Below are positions 1 to 9,370 of a stretch of DNA of 58,555 bases, piece by piece. The notes under the pieces were generated by a model. It did no database searches. It saw nothing but the letters and a program-made list of their open reading frames with translations, and was not told where the DNA came from. How positions within the stretch are numbered: the stretch's first letter is position 1; the number at the start of each line of letters is the position of its first letter. The DNA is from Fuerstiella sp. (lineage in GTDB: Bacteria; Planctomycetota; Planctomycetia; Planctomycetales; Planctomycetaceae). The stretch spans positions 1 to 58,555 of the forward strand of contig JAPYTO010000013.1 of assembly GCA_029941865.1 (NCBI GenBank), in the 5' to 3' direction. Position numbers and translations under genes: made by a program.

Positions 1-54
1 CCGGACTTTGGACGACATACAGAAAAACCTCCAAACTCTGGCGAGTTCGGCTAC
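1..54. repeat. Truncated copy of the GTAGC palindromic repeat
   Basis: The first 54 bases match the reverse complement of the palindrome at 54971-55037 closely, including the central GGACGACATA block and the end GGCGAGTTCGGCTAC. The left arm is cut off by the window edge. The remaining bases up to the acyltransferase stop at 152 show no gene. Confidence 0.8.
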
Positions 55-151
55 GGAACAACCCCTGTTCTTAGACTTGACCACGCAGTCGTATGTTATC
101 TGCAAATCGTGGTCGCTGCTGTCGATGCTTGCCGGGACTCGATGAATTCGC

Positions 152-1111
152 TCAGGCGGCCTGCTGATCCTCTTTTGACCGCCGAACTCGCGGCGCCGAC
201 TTCCAGCGGCGATGCACCCAGAAGTACTGATCAGGAGCCCTTCGAATGAGTGATTCCAAAGCCGTCGTGAATTTCTGAGTGATCTGTACAACCGCACCGG
301 CGGTGGTGAAGTCACGGCTGTCAATGACGTCCTCGGTGGCCAGTTCAAACTGCGTCCAGCGACTGTTGTATTGTTCGTGATCCGGCAGTCTCCATGCCCC
401 GCCGACCACAATGATCGCGTCGTACTGCAGAGCCAGCAGCGCGATGGACTTGAATGTTGACGCTGGTTTTCCGAAGAAGTCAACAAAAACACCACGAGGA
501 CCCGCGTCCTGATCACATAACAGCGAAACACTGCATCCTGCTGTGAGTTCTTCCACAAGCTGCGTACTGGCACCGGATTTGGATATCGTCCAGTTGCCGG
601 TGGATTCGCGAAATCGCTTAAACCACGAATGCAGCCACGGATTGTCGAGGTCACGGGCAACGACACCCATCGGAAAATCGAAATGCCCGAACGTGTTCAC
701 GGAGATCTCCCAGTTGCCGAAGTGGCCTCCAAGAAACAGCACAGGGCGACCAGTCGCGACGGCCTGAATGCACTTGTTACGTTGATGGAATCGAAGAACG
801 TCGGTGCAGTTGTACAGTCGAAAACGACGTTCCAGCTGAATGATCTCACAGACCATGCGGAACAGGTGTCGCCACATGCCGTAAGTGATTCGGTCAACAT
901 CGGCGTCAGAAACATCGTTGCCGAAGGCGCGACGGATGTTGTCCGCAGCGATGCCGTATCGAGTCAGTCGCCGCGGCACGATGCGATGCAAAAACCAGGC
1001 ATGAGAATCAGCAATCCGTCGGACGGACCGCACCGGCAGGCACCGCAGCGAGAAAACGACGGTACAAAAGAAGACGTATTCACAGAAGTGTCTGGCTTTG
1101 CGGGCGTCCAT
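152..1111 (-). CDS. LpxL/HtrB-type lysophospholipid acyltransferase
   Basis: Probable inner-membrane acyltransferase that adds a fatty acyl chain to lipid A or a related lipid. The family's catalytic HX4E motif is present as HFGNWE (residues 130-135), followed by RDLDNPWL and the DQDAG...FFGKPAS block typical of LpxL. A hydrophobic N-terminal stretch (about residues 11-25) would anchor it. The start ATG at 1111 gives the usual length of about 319 residues; an in-frame start at 1186 would add 25 residues that do not look like the family. It lies downstream of UDP-glucose dehydrogenase on the same strand, which fits an envelope-glycan cluster. The acyl substrate cannot be told from sequence. 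Confidence 0.88.
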   Translation of the reverse strand: MDARKARHFCEYVFFCTVVFSLRCLPVRSVRRIADSHAWFLHRIVPRRLTRYGIAADNIRRAFGNDVSDADVDRITYGMWRHLFRMVCEIIQLERRFRLYNCTDVLRFHQRNKCIQAVATGRPVLFLGGHFGNWEISVNTFGHFDFPMGVVARDLDNPWLHSWFKRFRESTGNWTISKSGASTQLVEELTAGCSVSLLCDQDAGPRGVFVDFFGKPASTFKSIALLALQYDAIIVVGGAWRLPDHEQYNSRWTQFELATEDVIDSRDFTTAGAVVQITQKFTTALESLIRRAPDQYFWVHRRWKSAPRVRRSKEDQQAA

Positions 1112-1247
1112 GCCTGGTGGTTCCGAAATCGTTGCTGTCGCTGGTACCTGAAGTCTAGCGCACTTCGCATCCGTTCGCCAGACCATCCGCGGGCAGGCAT
1201 CTGAACGTGCCGCTCAATTGATGGCAGAGCGTTTGCGCCGTTCGCCG

Positions 1248-2582
1248 TTATGACGCAGTCACCTGTTGCTCCAGTGGCAACGCCGCCAGTCCGATTCCTG
1301 AATAGTAAAAGCCGTGGCGAGCCATCTGGTGGCGATCATACAGATTGCGACCGTCGAAAATCACAGGAGCCTTCATTTTCAACTTGATATAGTCGAAATC
1401 CGGGCTGCGAAACTCGTTCCATTCCGTCAGGATCGCCAATGCATCAGCTCCGTCGCACGCGTCATAGTGGTGCTGGCAGTAAGTGATGCTGTCGCCGAGT
1501 TCCTGCCTGACGTTTTCCACGGCGACCGGATCAGATGCCTGTACGCTGGCACCGGCATCCAACAGCGCACGAATCAAGATCAAAGACGGTGCCTCACGGA
1601 TGTCGTCGGTGCGAGGCTTAAATGAAAGCCCCCAGACGGCAATCGTTTTGCCCGCAAGGTCGCCGTTAAAGTAGTCCTTTAGCTTTCTGAACAGCACGTT
1701 TTTCTGCTGGTTGTTGGTTTCGTCCACGGTGCGAAGAATCCGGGGTTCAATGCCGTTGATCTCGGCGACGGCAGCAAGGGCACGCACGTCTTTGGGAAAA
1801 CATGACCCACCGTAGCCGACTCCGGGGAACATGAACGCAAAGCCGATGCGTGCGTCGTGGCCGATGCCTTTGCGAACCTCGTTGATATCAGCGTTCACCT
1901 TTTCGCAAATATTGGCGATTTCGTTGATGAAGCTGATCTTTGTCGCCAGCATGCAATTGGCTGCATACTTGACCATTTCCGCACTTTCAATCCCCATGGA
2001 AATGAATGGTTTTTCAGTCCGCAGGAATGTCTTGTACAGCTCGTTCAGAACGTCGGCCGCGGCCTGTTCGTCAACCCCCACGACAACTCGGTCCGGTTTG
2101 GTGAAGTCATCAATGGCAGCGCCTTCTTTCAGGAACTCCGGATTCGAGGCAGAAAAGAACTTCGTCTCCGTTTTCGATTCGATCCACTCGCGAACCCGCC
2201 GATTGGTGCCTACGGGAACAGTGCTTTTGCAGATCACAACAGCGCCCTCATCCAGGTGCGGAGCCATTTGTTCGGCCGCACTCTGTACGTACTTCAGGTC
2301 GGCCGCTCCGTCGTCGTCCTGCGGAGTACCAACGCAGATGAACACGCACTTTGCGCCCCTGATGGCTTCGGCGTAGTCCGTTGTGAACAGCAATCGACCA
2401 GCCGCCGCGTTGCGGGACACAAGCTCGTTCAATCCGGGTTCATAAATGGGAACGCCGCCACTGTTCAACAGGTCGACCTTCTTCTGGTCGACGTCAAGAC
2501 AAGTGACATCGTTGCCGCTTTCGGCGAAACATGTTCCCGTGACGAGTCCCACGTAACCCGTCCCAATCATCGTTACTTTCAT
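1248..2582 (-). CDS. ugd: UDP-glucose 6-dehydrogenase
   Basis: Cytoplasmic NAD-dependent enzyme that oxidises UDP-glucose to UDP-glucuronate, a precursor of acidic polysaccharides. The 444 residues are full family length. The N-terminal Rossmann motif is [12 protein letters not shown] (residues 5-16). The catalytic cysteine is C261 in the block [18 protein letters not shown]-terminal NAD/UDP-binding domain follows ([18 protein letters not shown]). The start ATG at 2582 is preceded by a good ribosome site (AGGAAAG). It sits between an acyltransferase and a glycosyltransferase/methyltransferase pair on the same strand, supporting a surface-glycan role. Confidence 0.95.
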   Translation of the reverse strand: MKVTMIGTGYVGLVTGTCFAESGNDVTCLDVDQKKVDLLNSGGVPIYEPGLNELVSRNAAAGRLLFTTDYAEAIRGAKCVFICVGTPQDDDGAADLKYVQSAAEQMAPHLDEGAVVICKSTVPVGTNRRVREWIESKTETKFFSASNPEFLKEGAAIDDFTKPDRVVVGVDEQAAADVLNELYKTFLRTEKPFISMGIESAEMVKYAANCMLATKISFINEIANICEKVNADINEVRKGIGHDARIGFAFMFPGVGYGGSCFPKDVRALAAVAEINGIEPRILRTVDETNNQQKNVLFRKLKDYFNGDLAGKTIAVWGLSFKPRTDDIREAPSLILIRALLDAGASVQASDPVAVENVRQELGDSITYCQHHYDACDGADALAILTEWNEFRSPDFDYIKLKMKAPVIFDGRNLYDRHQMARHGFYYSGIGLAALPLEQQVTAS

Positions 2583-2882
2583 CGATCTTTCCTAAACAAA
2601 TGCGACATTCAGTCGTTGTGTTACTTCGTGAATTGCTGATTTCCGGTTCGCAGTTATTGATCCAAACTGTAGTTCTGGTTTTTTCGACCGTAAACCATCA
2701 GCTCTGCTTGAGAGCACTCATGAGTACTCTGTCGTTCTTGATACAAGCATGTGGAGCAAGCAAGTGTTTTTACAAAACGCACGAGACCCACTCGCTGGCG
2801 CTTCGAGCTTGTATTGTGGCCCCCGTTCTCATACCACAGGCTCTGCCGGTGGTTCTGATTCGCTGCGGCCGATGCCGCGTTA
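2583..2882. repeat. Intergenic gap with a dispersed repeat fragment
   Basis: This 300 bp gap holds the block GAGACCCACTCGCTGGCGCT followed by TCGAGCTTGTATTGTGGC (about 2784-2820). I recognise it as a common planctomycete intergenic repeat. Read on the minus strand it yields the peptide TSSKRQRVG, often seen in spurious planctomycete small ORFs. A 120-codon minus reading frame crossing it is therefore not called as a gene. Confidence 0.55.
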
Positions 2883-3974
2883 TTAATTTCGAACTGCTGG
2901 CGAATGGTGATTGACATCAGACGACGTTTGGTGATTCCAGCGTGCATCGACATCTTCAAGGATCCGGTCAAGTCTGCGTGAGTCATCGCCGGAGTGTTGA
3001 GCAGTGGCGTCCACATAATTTCTCACCTGGTCGGTCACATAGATCGGTCGAGCCCGGACCTGGTCGTAAATTCGTATCACGTATTCACCAAGCACGCTGA
3101 TTCCAAATGCGTTCAATGCACCAAAGAACGATGCCGTGATGATGATGGATGCCCACCCGGGAATGGCAAATCCGGTCAACGCCTTGTGATACAAAACGAA
3201 ACCAACGGACGTAAGGCAAACTACTGAAGACACAGCGGCTATGCCGTAGAAAAGTGTCAACGGAAATGACGAAAATGAGAAGATGGCTGTCTTGGCGAGT
3301 TTAAACAAGCCCACGAGCGAAACCCGCGGGTGGTCATCGTGACGCGCCAGACGCTCCACCGGAATACCCGTTTGGCGAAACCCAGTCCAGCTGCGTAGAC
3401 CGGGCAGATACCGTTCCCGTTCGGGAAGACTCAGCATGGCATCGACGACACTGCGGTCCATCAGGCTGAAGTTGCCCGCATCCTCGGGGATTTTACTCTC
3501 GGCCACGGCGTTCATCACGCGATAAAAGCTGTGAAACAGAACCCTCTTCGGCAACGATTCTTTGCGGTTAAAGCGTTGAGCGTAAACAACGTCGAAACCG
3601 TCTTCCCACTTCTTAAGGAATTCGGTAATCGCATGTGGATCATCCTGCAAGTCGGAGTCCATCAGAATGGCGACAGCACCGCGGGTGTGCTGCAAACCGG
3701 CATGCACGGCCGGCTGGTGTCCAAAGTTGCGGGACAGGTGGACAACAACGACCCGTTTATCCTGCTCAGCAAGATCATCCAGCAACGCACGACTGCCGTC
3801 CGCCGAGCCGTCGTTTACGTAAACAATTTCCCATGTGCGGCAGCATCTCTCCAGCACGTTGCGCACAGCGTCCGTCAGCTGTCGCAGAATGGCGGCCTCA
3901 TTGAAAACGGGCATCACCACTGAAACGAAGCATGCACGACGATCTCGGATGGGGGCGTCGGTCACGGCCATCAT
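2883..3974 (-). CDS. Family 2 glycosyltransferase, GtrB/ArnC-like
   Basis: Membrane-anchored glycosyltransferase that probably moves a sugar onto polyprenyl phosphate. The N-terminal GT-A domain has VVMPVFNE (residues 19-26), VNDGSADGS (53-61) and the metal-binding DSD (106-108) in LMDSDLQDDP. Two transmembrane helices follow (about residues 235-310), ending in the GEYVIRIYDQVRARPIY block typical of DPM1/GtrB-like enzymes. The start ATG at 3974 overlaps the methyltransferase stop (ATGA), so the two are likely translationally coupled. A longer frame to 4184 exists but only overlaps the methyltransferase. Its acceptor sugar is unknown. Confidence 0.92.
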   Translation of the reverse strand: MMAVTDAPIRDRRACFVSVVMPVFNEAAILRQLTDAVRNVLERCCRTWEIVYVNDGSADGSRALLDDLAEQDKRVVVVHLSRNFGHQPAVHAGLQHTRGAVAILMDSDLQDDPHAITEFLKKWEDGFDVVYAQRFNRKESLPKRVLFHSFYRVMNAVAESKIPEDAGNFSLMDRSVVDAMLSLPERERYLPGLRSWTGFRQTGIPVERLARHDDHPRVSLVGLFKLAKTAIFSFSSFPLTLFYGIAAVSSVVCLTSVGFVLYHKALTGFAIPGWASIIITASFFGALNAFGISVLGEYVIRIYDQVRARPIYVTDQVRNYVDATAQHSGDDSRRLDRILEDVDARWNHQTSSDVNHHSPAVRN

Positions 3975-4696
3975 TTTCGCAGCACTCCTGCCAGTGACAA
4001 TCCGGCTGGAACCGGCAGTTTGTCCATGCACCATCGCTCGGCAGCGGCTGCCGACAACAGTGCCTGATTGGTAAAGCGAGAGACTTCCGGAAAATCGGGT
4101 TGTTCGCGTTTGGGGAAAACTTTTTCCCAACCACGAACCGCCATCGCCGCGGGCAGAGTAAAGCTGTTCCAGTGATTCAACCATTGCACTCGGAAGCCCG
4201 CCTCATTGGCATGGCGACGAAACTCTCTGGCCGTGTACCGGCGAAAATGCCCCAGCTGCACGTCCCATCGACTAAACAGCCACGGATAGGCCGGCACGGT
4301 CACAATGACAGCACCATCATCTGCCAAAGCGCGATGCACGTGCTGCAGAACCTGGACGGGGAATTCGACATGTTCAAGCACGTCCAGCAGAACAACGGCC
4401 CTCAGTCCACCGTCCTCAACCGGCCACTTGTCTCCCAGATCGTGCACGTGAACATTTTCCACGCCGCGACTGCGAACGTGTTCCACCGATTCGGGCATTA
4501 GATCGAAGCCCGTCACATCGTACCCGATTTCCTGAAATTCGATCAGATTGCGACCGGAGCCGATGCCGCCTTCGGCCAGACGACCGGGCGGTGGGCAGTA
4601 CTTCTGCAACAGCCGAGTTACCAGCTGACGCTTGGCGACGTGCCACCAATAGCTGTCCTCAAGGTCGACGAGTTGTTGCAGGTGGCTGGCTTGCAT
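3971..4696 (-). CDS. Class I SAM-dependent methyltransferase
   Basis: Cytoplasmic methyltransferase of 241 residues. The SAM-binding glycine motif is EGGIGSGRN (residues 42-50), followed by VTGFDLMPES (acidic end of strand 2) and VVLLDVLEHVEFP (post-I/motif II region), typical of Methyltransf_11/23 proteins. It is the first gene of a pair with the GT2 gene; their stop and start codons overlap. Genes like this often modify lipid-linked sugars or quinones, and the context favours glycan or lipid modification, but the substrate is not shown by the sequence. Confidence 0.87.
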   Translation of the reverse strand: MQASHLQQLVDLEDSYWWHVAKRQLVTRLLQKYCPPPGRLAEGGIGSGRNLIEFQEIGYDVTGFDLMPESVEHVRSRGVENVHVHDLGDKWPVEDGGLRAVVLLDVLEHVEFPVQVLQHVHRALADDGAVIVTVPAYPWLFSRWDVQLGHFRRYTAREFRRHANEAGFRVQWLNHWNSFTLPAAMAVRGWEKVFPKREQPDFPEVSRFTNQALLSAAAAERWCMDKLPVPAGLSLAGVLRK

Positions 4697-5271
4697 GTGT
4701 CAGTGTTTTCCGAAACAGAACAGATTTCGAACTGAACTTTGTCGCCTGAGCGAAGAGTTCATGCCTCGTGGACGAAGGTACCACCTGTGCGGATGTGGGT
4801 CGGACTGACGTCTGCAGCGGCGACGTATTGTGCGGATGTTCCGGAAAGTATGACGGTCGTACACATCATGTTGATTTTTGGCAACATCGGGCCAGGTGTG
4901 CGCGGTGCTGAAAGGCAGTTCAGATGGTAAATTCTGCACAATCGTCGTTGTCACAGAAGCCGCGCCCTTCAAATGCGGCGTCGACAAAACGCCACACACG
5001 GACGGTTTCCAATTGACGAACTCAATACAGTGACACAGGGTTTCCCTGTGGAAACCCGCATCACGCCCCGCGATCCGAACGTCGGAAGGAATGCTTGCAA
5101 AAAATTAGTGTCGTAGCGGAAGTCGCCCAGACTTTCGGCATTTCACGTACGGCACCGAAAGTCTGGGCGACTTCCGCTACGTAAAACCGCACAGTTGTTT
5201 TGGGGCCGGTCCTAAGTCTCTGAAGACCATTCGCGCGGTAAAAAGATTACCACTCCAGACTCGGACAGTCC
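4697..5271. other. Divergent intergenic region
   Basis: The 575 bp between divergent genes should hold promoters for the methyltransferase/GT2 unit and for the plus-strand glycosyltransferase. A short palindrome lies at 5035-5049 (ACAGGGTTTCCCTGT) and a 68 bp palindrome at 5113-5180. Small reading frames here show no family signal and codon use unlike the neighbours; none is called. Confidence 0.5.
5113..5180. repeat. GTAGC palindromic repeat, complete copy
   Basis: Inverted repeat with arms of about 26 bp. It begins GTAGCGGAAGTCGCCCAGAC and ends with the exact complement CTTCCGCTAC, with a 16 bp loop. The same element, with variation, occurs at 1-54, 26860-26921, 54971-55037 and 55101-55168. 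Confidence 0.9.
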
Positions 5272-6873
5272 GTGCCAACATTCACTTCGCCAGCCGTTGC
5301 CAACGATTCAGCGATCGCTTCCAGACGGACGATTGGTGGGGGCTGCGTGCTGTTGTTGTTGCTCCTGGGCCCGTTGTTCGTGTGCATGCCGTTGAACTCG
5401 GACACCGCTTTGTTTGATCTTCAGGCAGAACGCGTTCTGGAAGGCGGTGTCCTTTATCGCGACATCGTGGAACCGAACCTGCCGGGCGTTGTCTGGATTC
5501 ACCTGGCGATTCGCCCACTGGTCGGCTGGTCGTCCGAAGCGATCCGTGCGGTTGATCTGCTGATTCTCGCGGGAATCGTTTGTCTCGGCATGCGCACGCT
5601 GCCTGACGGGCGGACGAGATCTCTGTTTGCGTTCACCGCCGCCGTGTTTTATGTGTGTTGCAACGAATGGTGCCATTGCCAGCGCGACACATGGATGCTG
5701 CTGCCGGCAATGGCCGCAGTGCTTCTTAGACTGCGGTCAGGGACCGATCACCCGCGCCAGCTGAAGTTCGCAATTCTGGAGGGAACACTTTGGGGCTGCG
5801 CGTTCTGGATCAAGCCTCACGTAGCGGTGCCCGCGTTGTTTGTCATCGCTGTGGACGCACTACACCGACGAAATCGAAGCCGTGTCATCAAAGACTTTGC
5901 CGCCGTAGTTGCGGGTGGGATTCTTGCGGCCCTGCCCGGAATCTGGTGGTTGATCGATAACGGCGCGTGGCCGCATTTCTGGGAAATGATGCTGGAGTGG
6001 AACCCTGAATACCTGGAAGCCGGGCGTGAGCGGCAGAGCCCGGACCGCTGGCTGATGATGACCTACCGCTTTCACCCGTGGTGGATTGTTCATCTTGTGG
6101 CCGTACCGCTGGCGTGGCGAGCCATCCGAACTGCCATCACTCTACGAGACCGGAATGCGAGCGACCGCAGGGTGAGTCTGGTGGCCGCCGTATACGTCGG
6201 GTGGTTACTGCAGGCAATTGTCCTGCAGCACGCGATGGACTATATCCACGCACCGCCAATCGTTCTCGGTCTGCTGCTGATCAGCGTGTGGCCGTGGCGA
6301 TTGGACCTGGCACCTCGCAGAGTTGCCACCGCGTCCTTCCTGTGTCTGACCCTGCTGGCGGCTCCTATCCTGAATCTGCAGCGTCTTGCGATGTGGCCGC
6401 GTTGCTGGTCCGAAGGAAGTTCAACACAGGTTCGAGCCACATTGGCTCACGGCACGTTTCCGGCGTGGCAGGATCTGAGCCGGGTTGTCGACTTCCTGCG
6501 CGAACAGCGCGTCAGCGACGGCGAACTCACCTGCCTGAACGTTCACAGCGTTCACGTTTTTCGAGAACTCAGAGTGCAGCCGGCGACACGATACTGGTGC
6601 ACGTTGATTCTGCAGGACCTGTTTAAACGTCGCGCCGCCAGCATCGATGCTGCGGTACGACAACACACCTCGCGTTTCATCGTCACGGAATCGATCGAAT
6701 CTGAACTGACAAATGGAGGGTCCCCGGACGACTTCCCATGGAACCTTCCCGTCGTATTCGAAGCTGGGACATACAAAGTACACGCCACAAATGTTCTGCA
6801 GCCTGGTACAGAAGACGATCAGACGTTGTCCGTCAGATCGTCAGGATCGGGCGAACGTACGGAAATGCTGTAA
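5272..6873 (+). CDS. Multi-pass membrane protein, GT-C type glycosyltransferase-like
   Basis: A 533-residue membrane protein starting at GTG 5272. The first hydrophobic helix (residues 24-40) is followed by a loop with NSDTALFDLQAERVLEGG and then YRDIVEPNLPG. An acidic first loop of this kind is typical of GT-C enzymes such as PMT/ArnT (family 39), which take sugar from a polyprenyl-phosphate donor. Many further hydrophobic segments follow to about residue 400, then a soluble C-terminal tail. It is divergent from the methyltransferase/GT2 unit, consistent with a role in surface glycosylation. The exact reaction is inferred from fold features only. Confidence 0.65.
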   Translation: MPTFTSPAVANDSAIASRRTIGGGCVLLLLLLGPLFVCMPLNSDTALFDLQAERVLEGGVLYRDIVEPNLPGVVWIHLAIRPLVGWSSEAIRAVDLLILAGIVCLGMRTLPDGRTRSLFAFTAAVFYVCCNEWCHCQRDTWMLLPAMAAVLLRLRSGTDHPRQLKFAILEGTLWGCAFWIKPHVAVPALFVIAVDALHRRNRSRVIKDFAAVVAGGILAALPGIWWLIDNGAWPHFWEMMLEWNPEYLEAGRERQSPDRWLMMTYRFHPWWIVHLVAVPLAWRAIRTAITLRDRNASDRRVSLVAAVYVGWLLQAIVLQHAMDYIHAPPIVLGLLLISVWPWRLDLAPRRVATASFLCLTLLAAPILNLQRLAMWPRCWSEGSSTQVRATLAHGTFPAWQDLSRVVDFLREQRVSDGELTCLNVHSVHVFRELRVQPATRYWCTLILQDLFKRRAASIDAAVRQHTSRFIVTESIESELTNGGSPDDFPWNLPVVFEAGTYKVHATNVLQPGTEDDQTLSVRSSGSGERTEML

Positions 6874-6912
6874 GCAACGCCAACCAGGACAGCCGTCCGG
6901 AAAGATGTCTAT

Positions 6913-7896
6913 TCAGAAACATTCTGACGGCTCGGCGACCGCAGGGGGTGGCGGCGTACCGCGGTTGAGGACACATCGTTTCCCCAGATCGTACTTCGCA
7001 CCAACCCACAGCGTCATGTACCTGTCGCTGTCCGTGGATTCTGAAGTCCACGTTTTTGGATCGTAGAGCAACACAACTCCGGTTTCTTTTCCGACGACGT
7101 TAAACTGGTTGCCGACAACGACAATCCCCGTACCTTCGTCAATCCCGATGCCCAACAACGCCTTGCGGTCGATGGATGGATCCATTTTTCCATCAGGATC
7201 CGTGAGGACTTCGATCAACCCCTGCTGGCGATTGCGGGGGATGACGTGCTGATCAATGGCCGAATTCCTGATGTACCCCAACCCGCGCTGGTGGTCACCG
7301 ATCAGAATCCCGCTGCCGCTGGTATCGCCTCGGACCAGAAACGAACCCTGAATCGACGCACCTGCTGAACTGCCGCCGATGACGCCGCCACGTCGCAGCA
7401 CATTTCGGAATTCCGTCTCAGTCAGCGTCCCGAGGTACGCGTCCGCAATTCGCCATTGCCGACCTCCGGTGAACCAGACAGCGTCCGCGTCGCGAATCGG
7501 TTGCACGAACGCTTCAGTATCGGCTTCGGTTCGGTCATGGGTGTGGACAACGGTTACATTGGACATTTGGCAATCTTCACGGGCGTACTTAGCTGACCTG
7601 TGCCCGAAATAGTCGTACTCCTCCTTGCTGGAAGACGCCGTTGGCACGATCACGAGCTTCGCATTTCTGCCGCCGGCCAGTTTGACAAAGTGTTTGAAGA
7701 CGATGCCGTCCCGGTCCCCACCACCGACAATGACCAGCGTTCCTTTGGCCGGACCGATGCACTCATCTGCAAACGCTGGCAACGTCGGACTCACCAGCGT
7801 CACAACAAGACAGACAGCAAACGTCAGACAACCGAATTTCGCACGGCGAAAACCATCGCGCCGAATCGTTGTCAGACTCGGCACAGCGGGATTCAT
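6913..7896 (-). CDS. Secreted cyanophycinase-like peptidase, family S51
   Basis: Probable exported serine peptidase related to cyanophycinase. A signal peptide is visible (hydrophobic residues 22-40, cleavage near AFA-DE). The S51 core has TLVIVGGGDRDG (53-64), TGGRQWRIAD (143-152) and the nucleophile elbow GGSSAGAS with Ser177. The start ATG at 7896 gives 327 residues; an upstream frame to 8112 only runs back into the DUF1501 gene. It lies 37 bp downstream of that gene on the same strand, so the two may be co-transcribed. A secreted form would act on imported or environmental peptides rather than internal cyanophycin granules; that is inference. Confidence 0.87.
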   Translation of the reverse strand: MNPAVPSLTTIRRDGFRRAKFGCLTFAVCLVVTLVSPTLPAFADECIGPAKGTLVIVGGGDRDGIVFKHFVKLAGGRNAKLVIVPTASSSKEEYDYFGHRSAKYAREDCQMSNVTVVHTHDRTEADTEAFVQPIRDADAVWFTGGRQWRIADAYLGTLTETEFRNVLRRGGVIGGSSAGASIQGSFLVRGDTSGSGILIGDHQRGLGYIRNSAIDQHVIPRNRQQGLIEVLTDPDGKMDPSIDRKALLGIGIDEGTGIVVVGNQFNVVGKETGVVLLYDPKTWTSESTDSDRYMTLWVGAKYDLGKRCVLNRGTPPPPAVAEPSECF

Positions 7897-7933
7897 GGTC
7901 ACCAGATTCACGTCAGGTACCTTCGGAATGAGA

Positions 7934-9370
7934 TCAGAACAGTTCCGAGAGCGGCTGCCCGTTCTCATCCACGAAAAACCGCGGTCGCTGGCGTTCGTCA
8001 AGATACGTGCCGTCCAGTGGCACGTCCATGTGTCGGTAAATGGTTGCTGCCAGGTCTGCAGGAGTGACCGGACGTTCCTTGATCGTACCACCATCGTTGG
8101 TGCTGGATCCAATAACCTGGCCGTGACGCAGACCGCCGCCGGCCATGCACATCGACATCACAACCGGCCAATGATTCCGGCCATCGACGCTTTTCTGCGT
8201 GCCCATGTTTGGTGTGCGGCCGAACTCACCCATCGCAATCACCAGCACATCGTCCAGCAGACCACGTTCCTCCAGATCTGACACGAGCGTCGTCAACAGA
8301 TGGTCGAAGATGGGCAACAATGGTTTAAGCCCCTTTGAGATTCCTCCGTAAACGCCACCAGGAATGCCGTGGTTGTCCCAGGTGCCGGACGCGGTGTGAT
8401 GACTCAGGTCCAGCGTTACAAAGCTGACGCCCGCTTCGACAAGACGTCGGGCCAGAAGTGTCTGCTGACACCACAGATGATCTCCGTAGCGCTGGCGGTA
8501 CTTTTCCGGTTCGGACGAAATATCGAACGCCTTTTGTGCTCGCCGCCCCAGAACCATGTCGTAGGCCTGCTGTCCGTACTGGTCGACGGCATCCATCGAA
8601 CCGGACTGATCAAGACCGCTGCGAATTCGGTCGAGATCCTTCATCAGCAATCGCCGGTCAGCAAGTCGATCCACGTTCAGTTGCCCCGGCAGCCGGAACA
8701 GGTCAGCGCCGCTCGTTCTGTTGAGAGGCTTCCCCAACAAGTCGTATTGAGGCAGCACGGACGCCCTGTTGCCAATAAACGGATCGTATTGCTTGCCCAG
8801 CCACCCGCCCCACGCAATGTGAGTCGGATGCTTCATGAATGCGACGTACGGTGGCATCGACGGATGGTTGGGGCCGTGATGCTTCGCCACGATGGAAGCG
8901 ATCGCCGGGTGGCGGTCTCCTTTGGGATTCGTGCGTGGCGCCGCTTCGCGATTGCCGGTCTGCATGACCTGATTCGGCTGGTGACTGCTTTTGCGCGGGT
9001 CGACAGATCGAATGACGGTGAATTTGTCCAGCATCGCAGCCTGCTTCGGCAGATGCTCGCAGATAAACGTGCCCGGCAGCGCCGTGGGAATTGGCGCAAA
9101 CGGCCCGCGATTATTGAATGGTCGATCCGGTTTCGGATCCCATGTGTCGATGTGGCTGGGACCACCGGTCATCCACAGCAGGATGACACTCTTTTGACTC
9201 ATCGGCTTGCCGAGATCGACAGCGGCCGCGCGAGTCTGCAGCAGGTCCGGCACTGACAGCCCCGCGATCCCCGCGAGTCCGGCCTTCAACATATTTCGAC
9301 GACTACGGACCGTCAGCCCTTCGTTGACCAGAGGATAATAATTAGTGAATGCGTGTTGAGCGTGGCTCAT
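7934..9370 (-). CDS. DUF1501 family secreted protein
   Basis: A 478-residue member of DUF1501, a sulfatase-like alkaline-phosphatase-fold family abundant in planctomycetes. A twin-arginine-like export signal is present (RSRRNMLKAGLAGIAGLSV, residues 22-40). Family blocks are ILLWMTGGPSHIDTWDPKPD, the VITMGEFGRTPNMG equivalent (VIAMGEFGRTPNMG) and NHWPVVMSMCMAGGG. The preserved Asp/His residues fit a metal-dependent hydrolase fold, but activity in this family is unproven. It heads a likely two-gene unit with the cyanophycinase-like gene. Confidence 0.93.
   Translation of the reverse strand: MSHAQHAFTNYYPLVNEGLTVRSRRNMLKAGLAGIAGLSVPDLLQTRAAAVDLGKPMSQKSVILLWMTGGPSHIDTWDPKPDRPFNNRGPFAPIPTALPGTFICEHLPKQAAMLDKFTVIRSVDPRKSSHQPNQVMQTGNREAAPRTNPKGDRHPAIASIVAKHHGPNHPSMPPYVAFMKHPTHIAWGGWLGKQYDPFIGNRASVLPQYDLLGKPLNRTSGADLFRLPGQLNVDRLADRRLLMKDLDRIRSGLDQSGSMDAVDQYGQQAYDMVLGRRAQKAFDISSEPEKYRQRYGDHLWCQQTLLARRLVEAGVSFVTLDLSHHTASGTWDNHGIPGGVYGGISKGLKPLLPIFDHLLTTLVSDLEERGLLDDVLVIAMGEFGRTPNMGTQKSVDGRNHWPVVMSMCMAGGGLRHGQVIGSSTNDGGTIKERPVTPADLAATIYRHMDVPLDGTYLDERQRPRFFVDENGQPLSELF

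Noticed and set aside
2654-3016. Minus-strand 120-codon frame with TSSKRQRVG
   Set aside because: The peptide comes from a dispersed intergenic repeat and overlaps the GT2 gene end.
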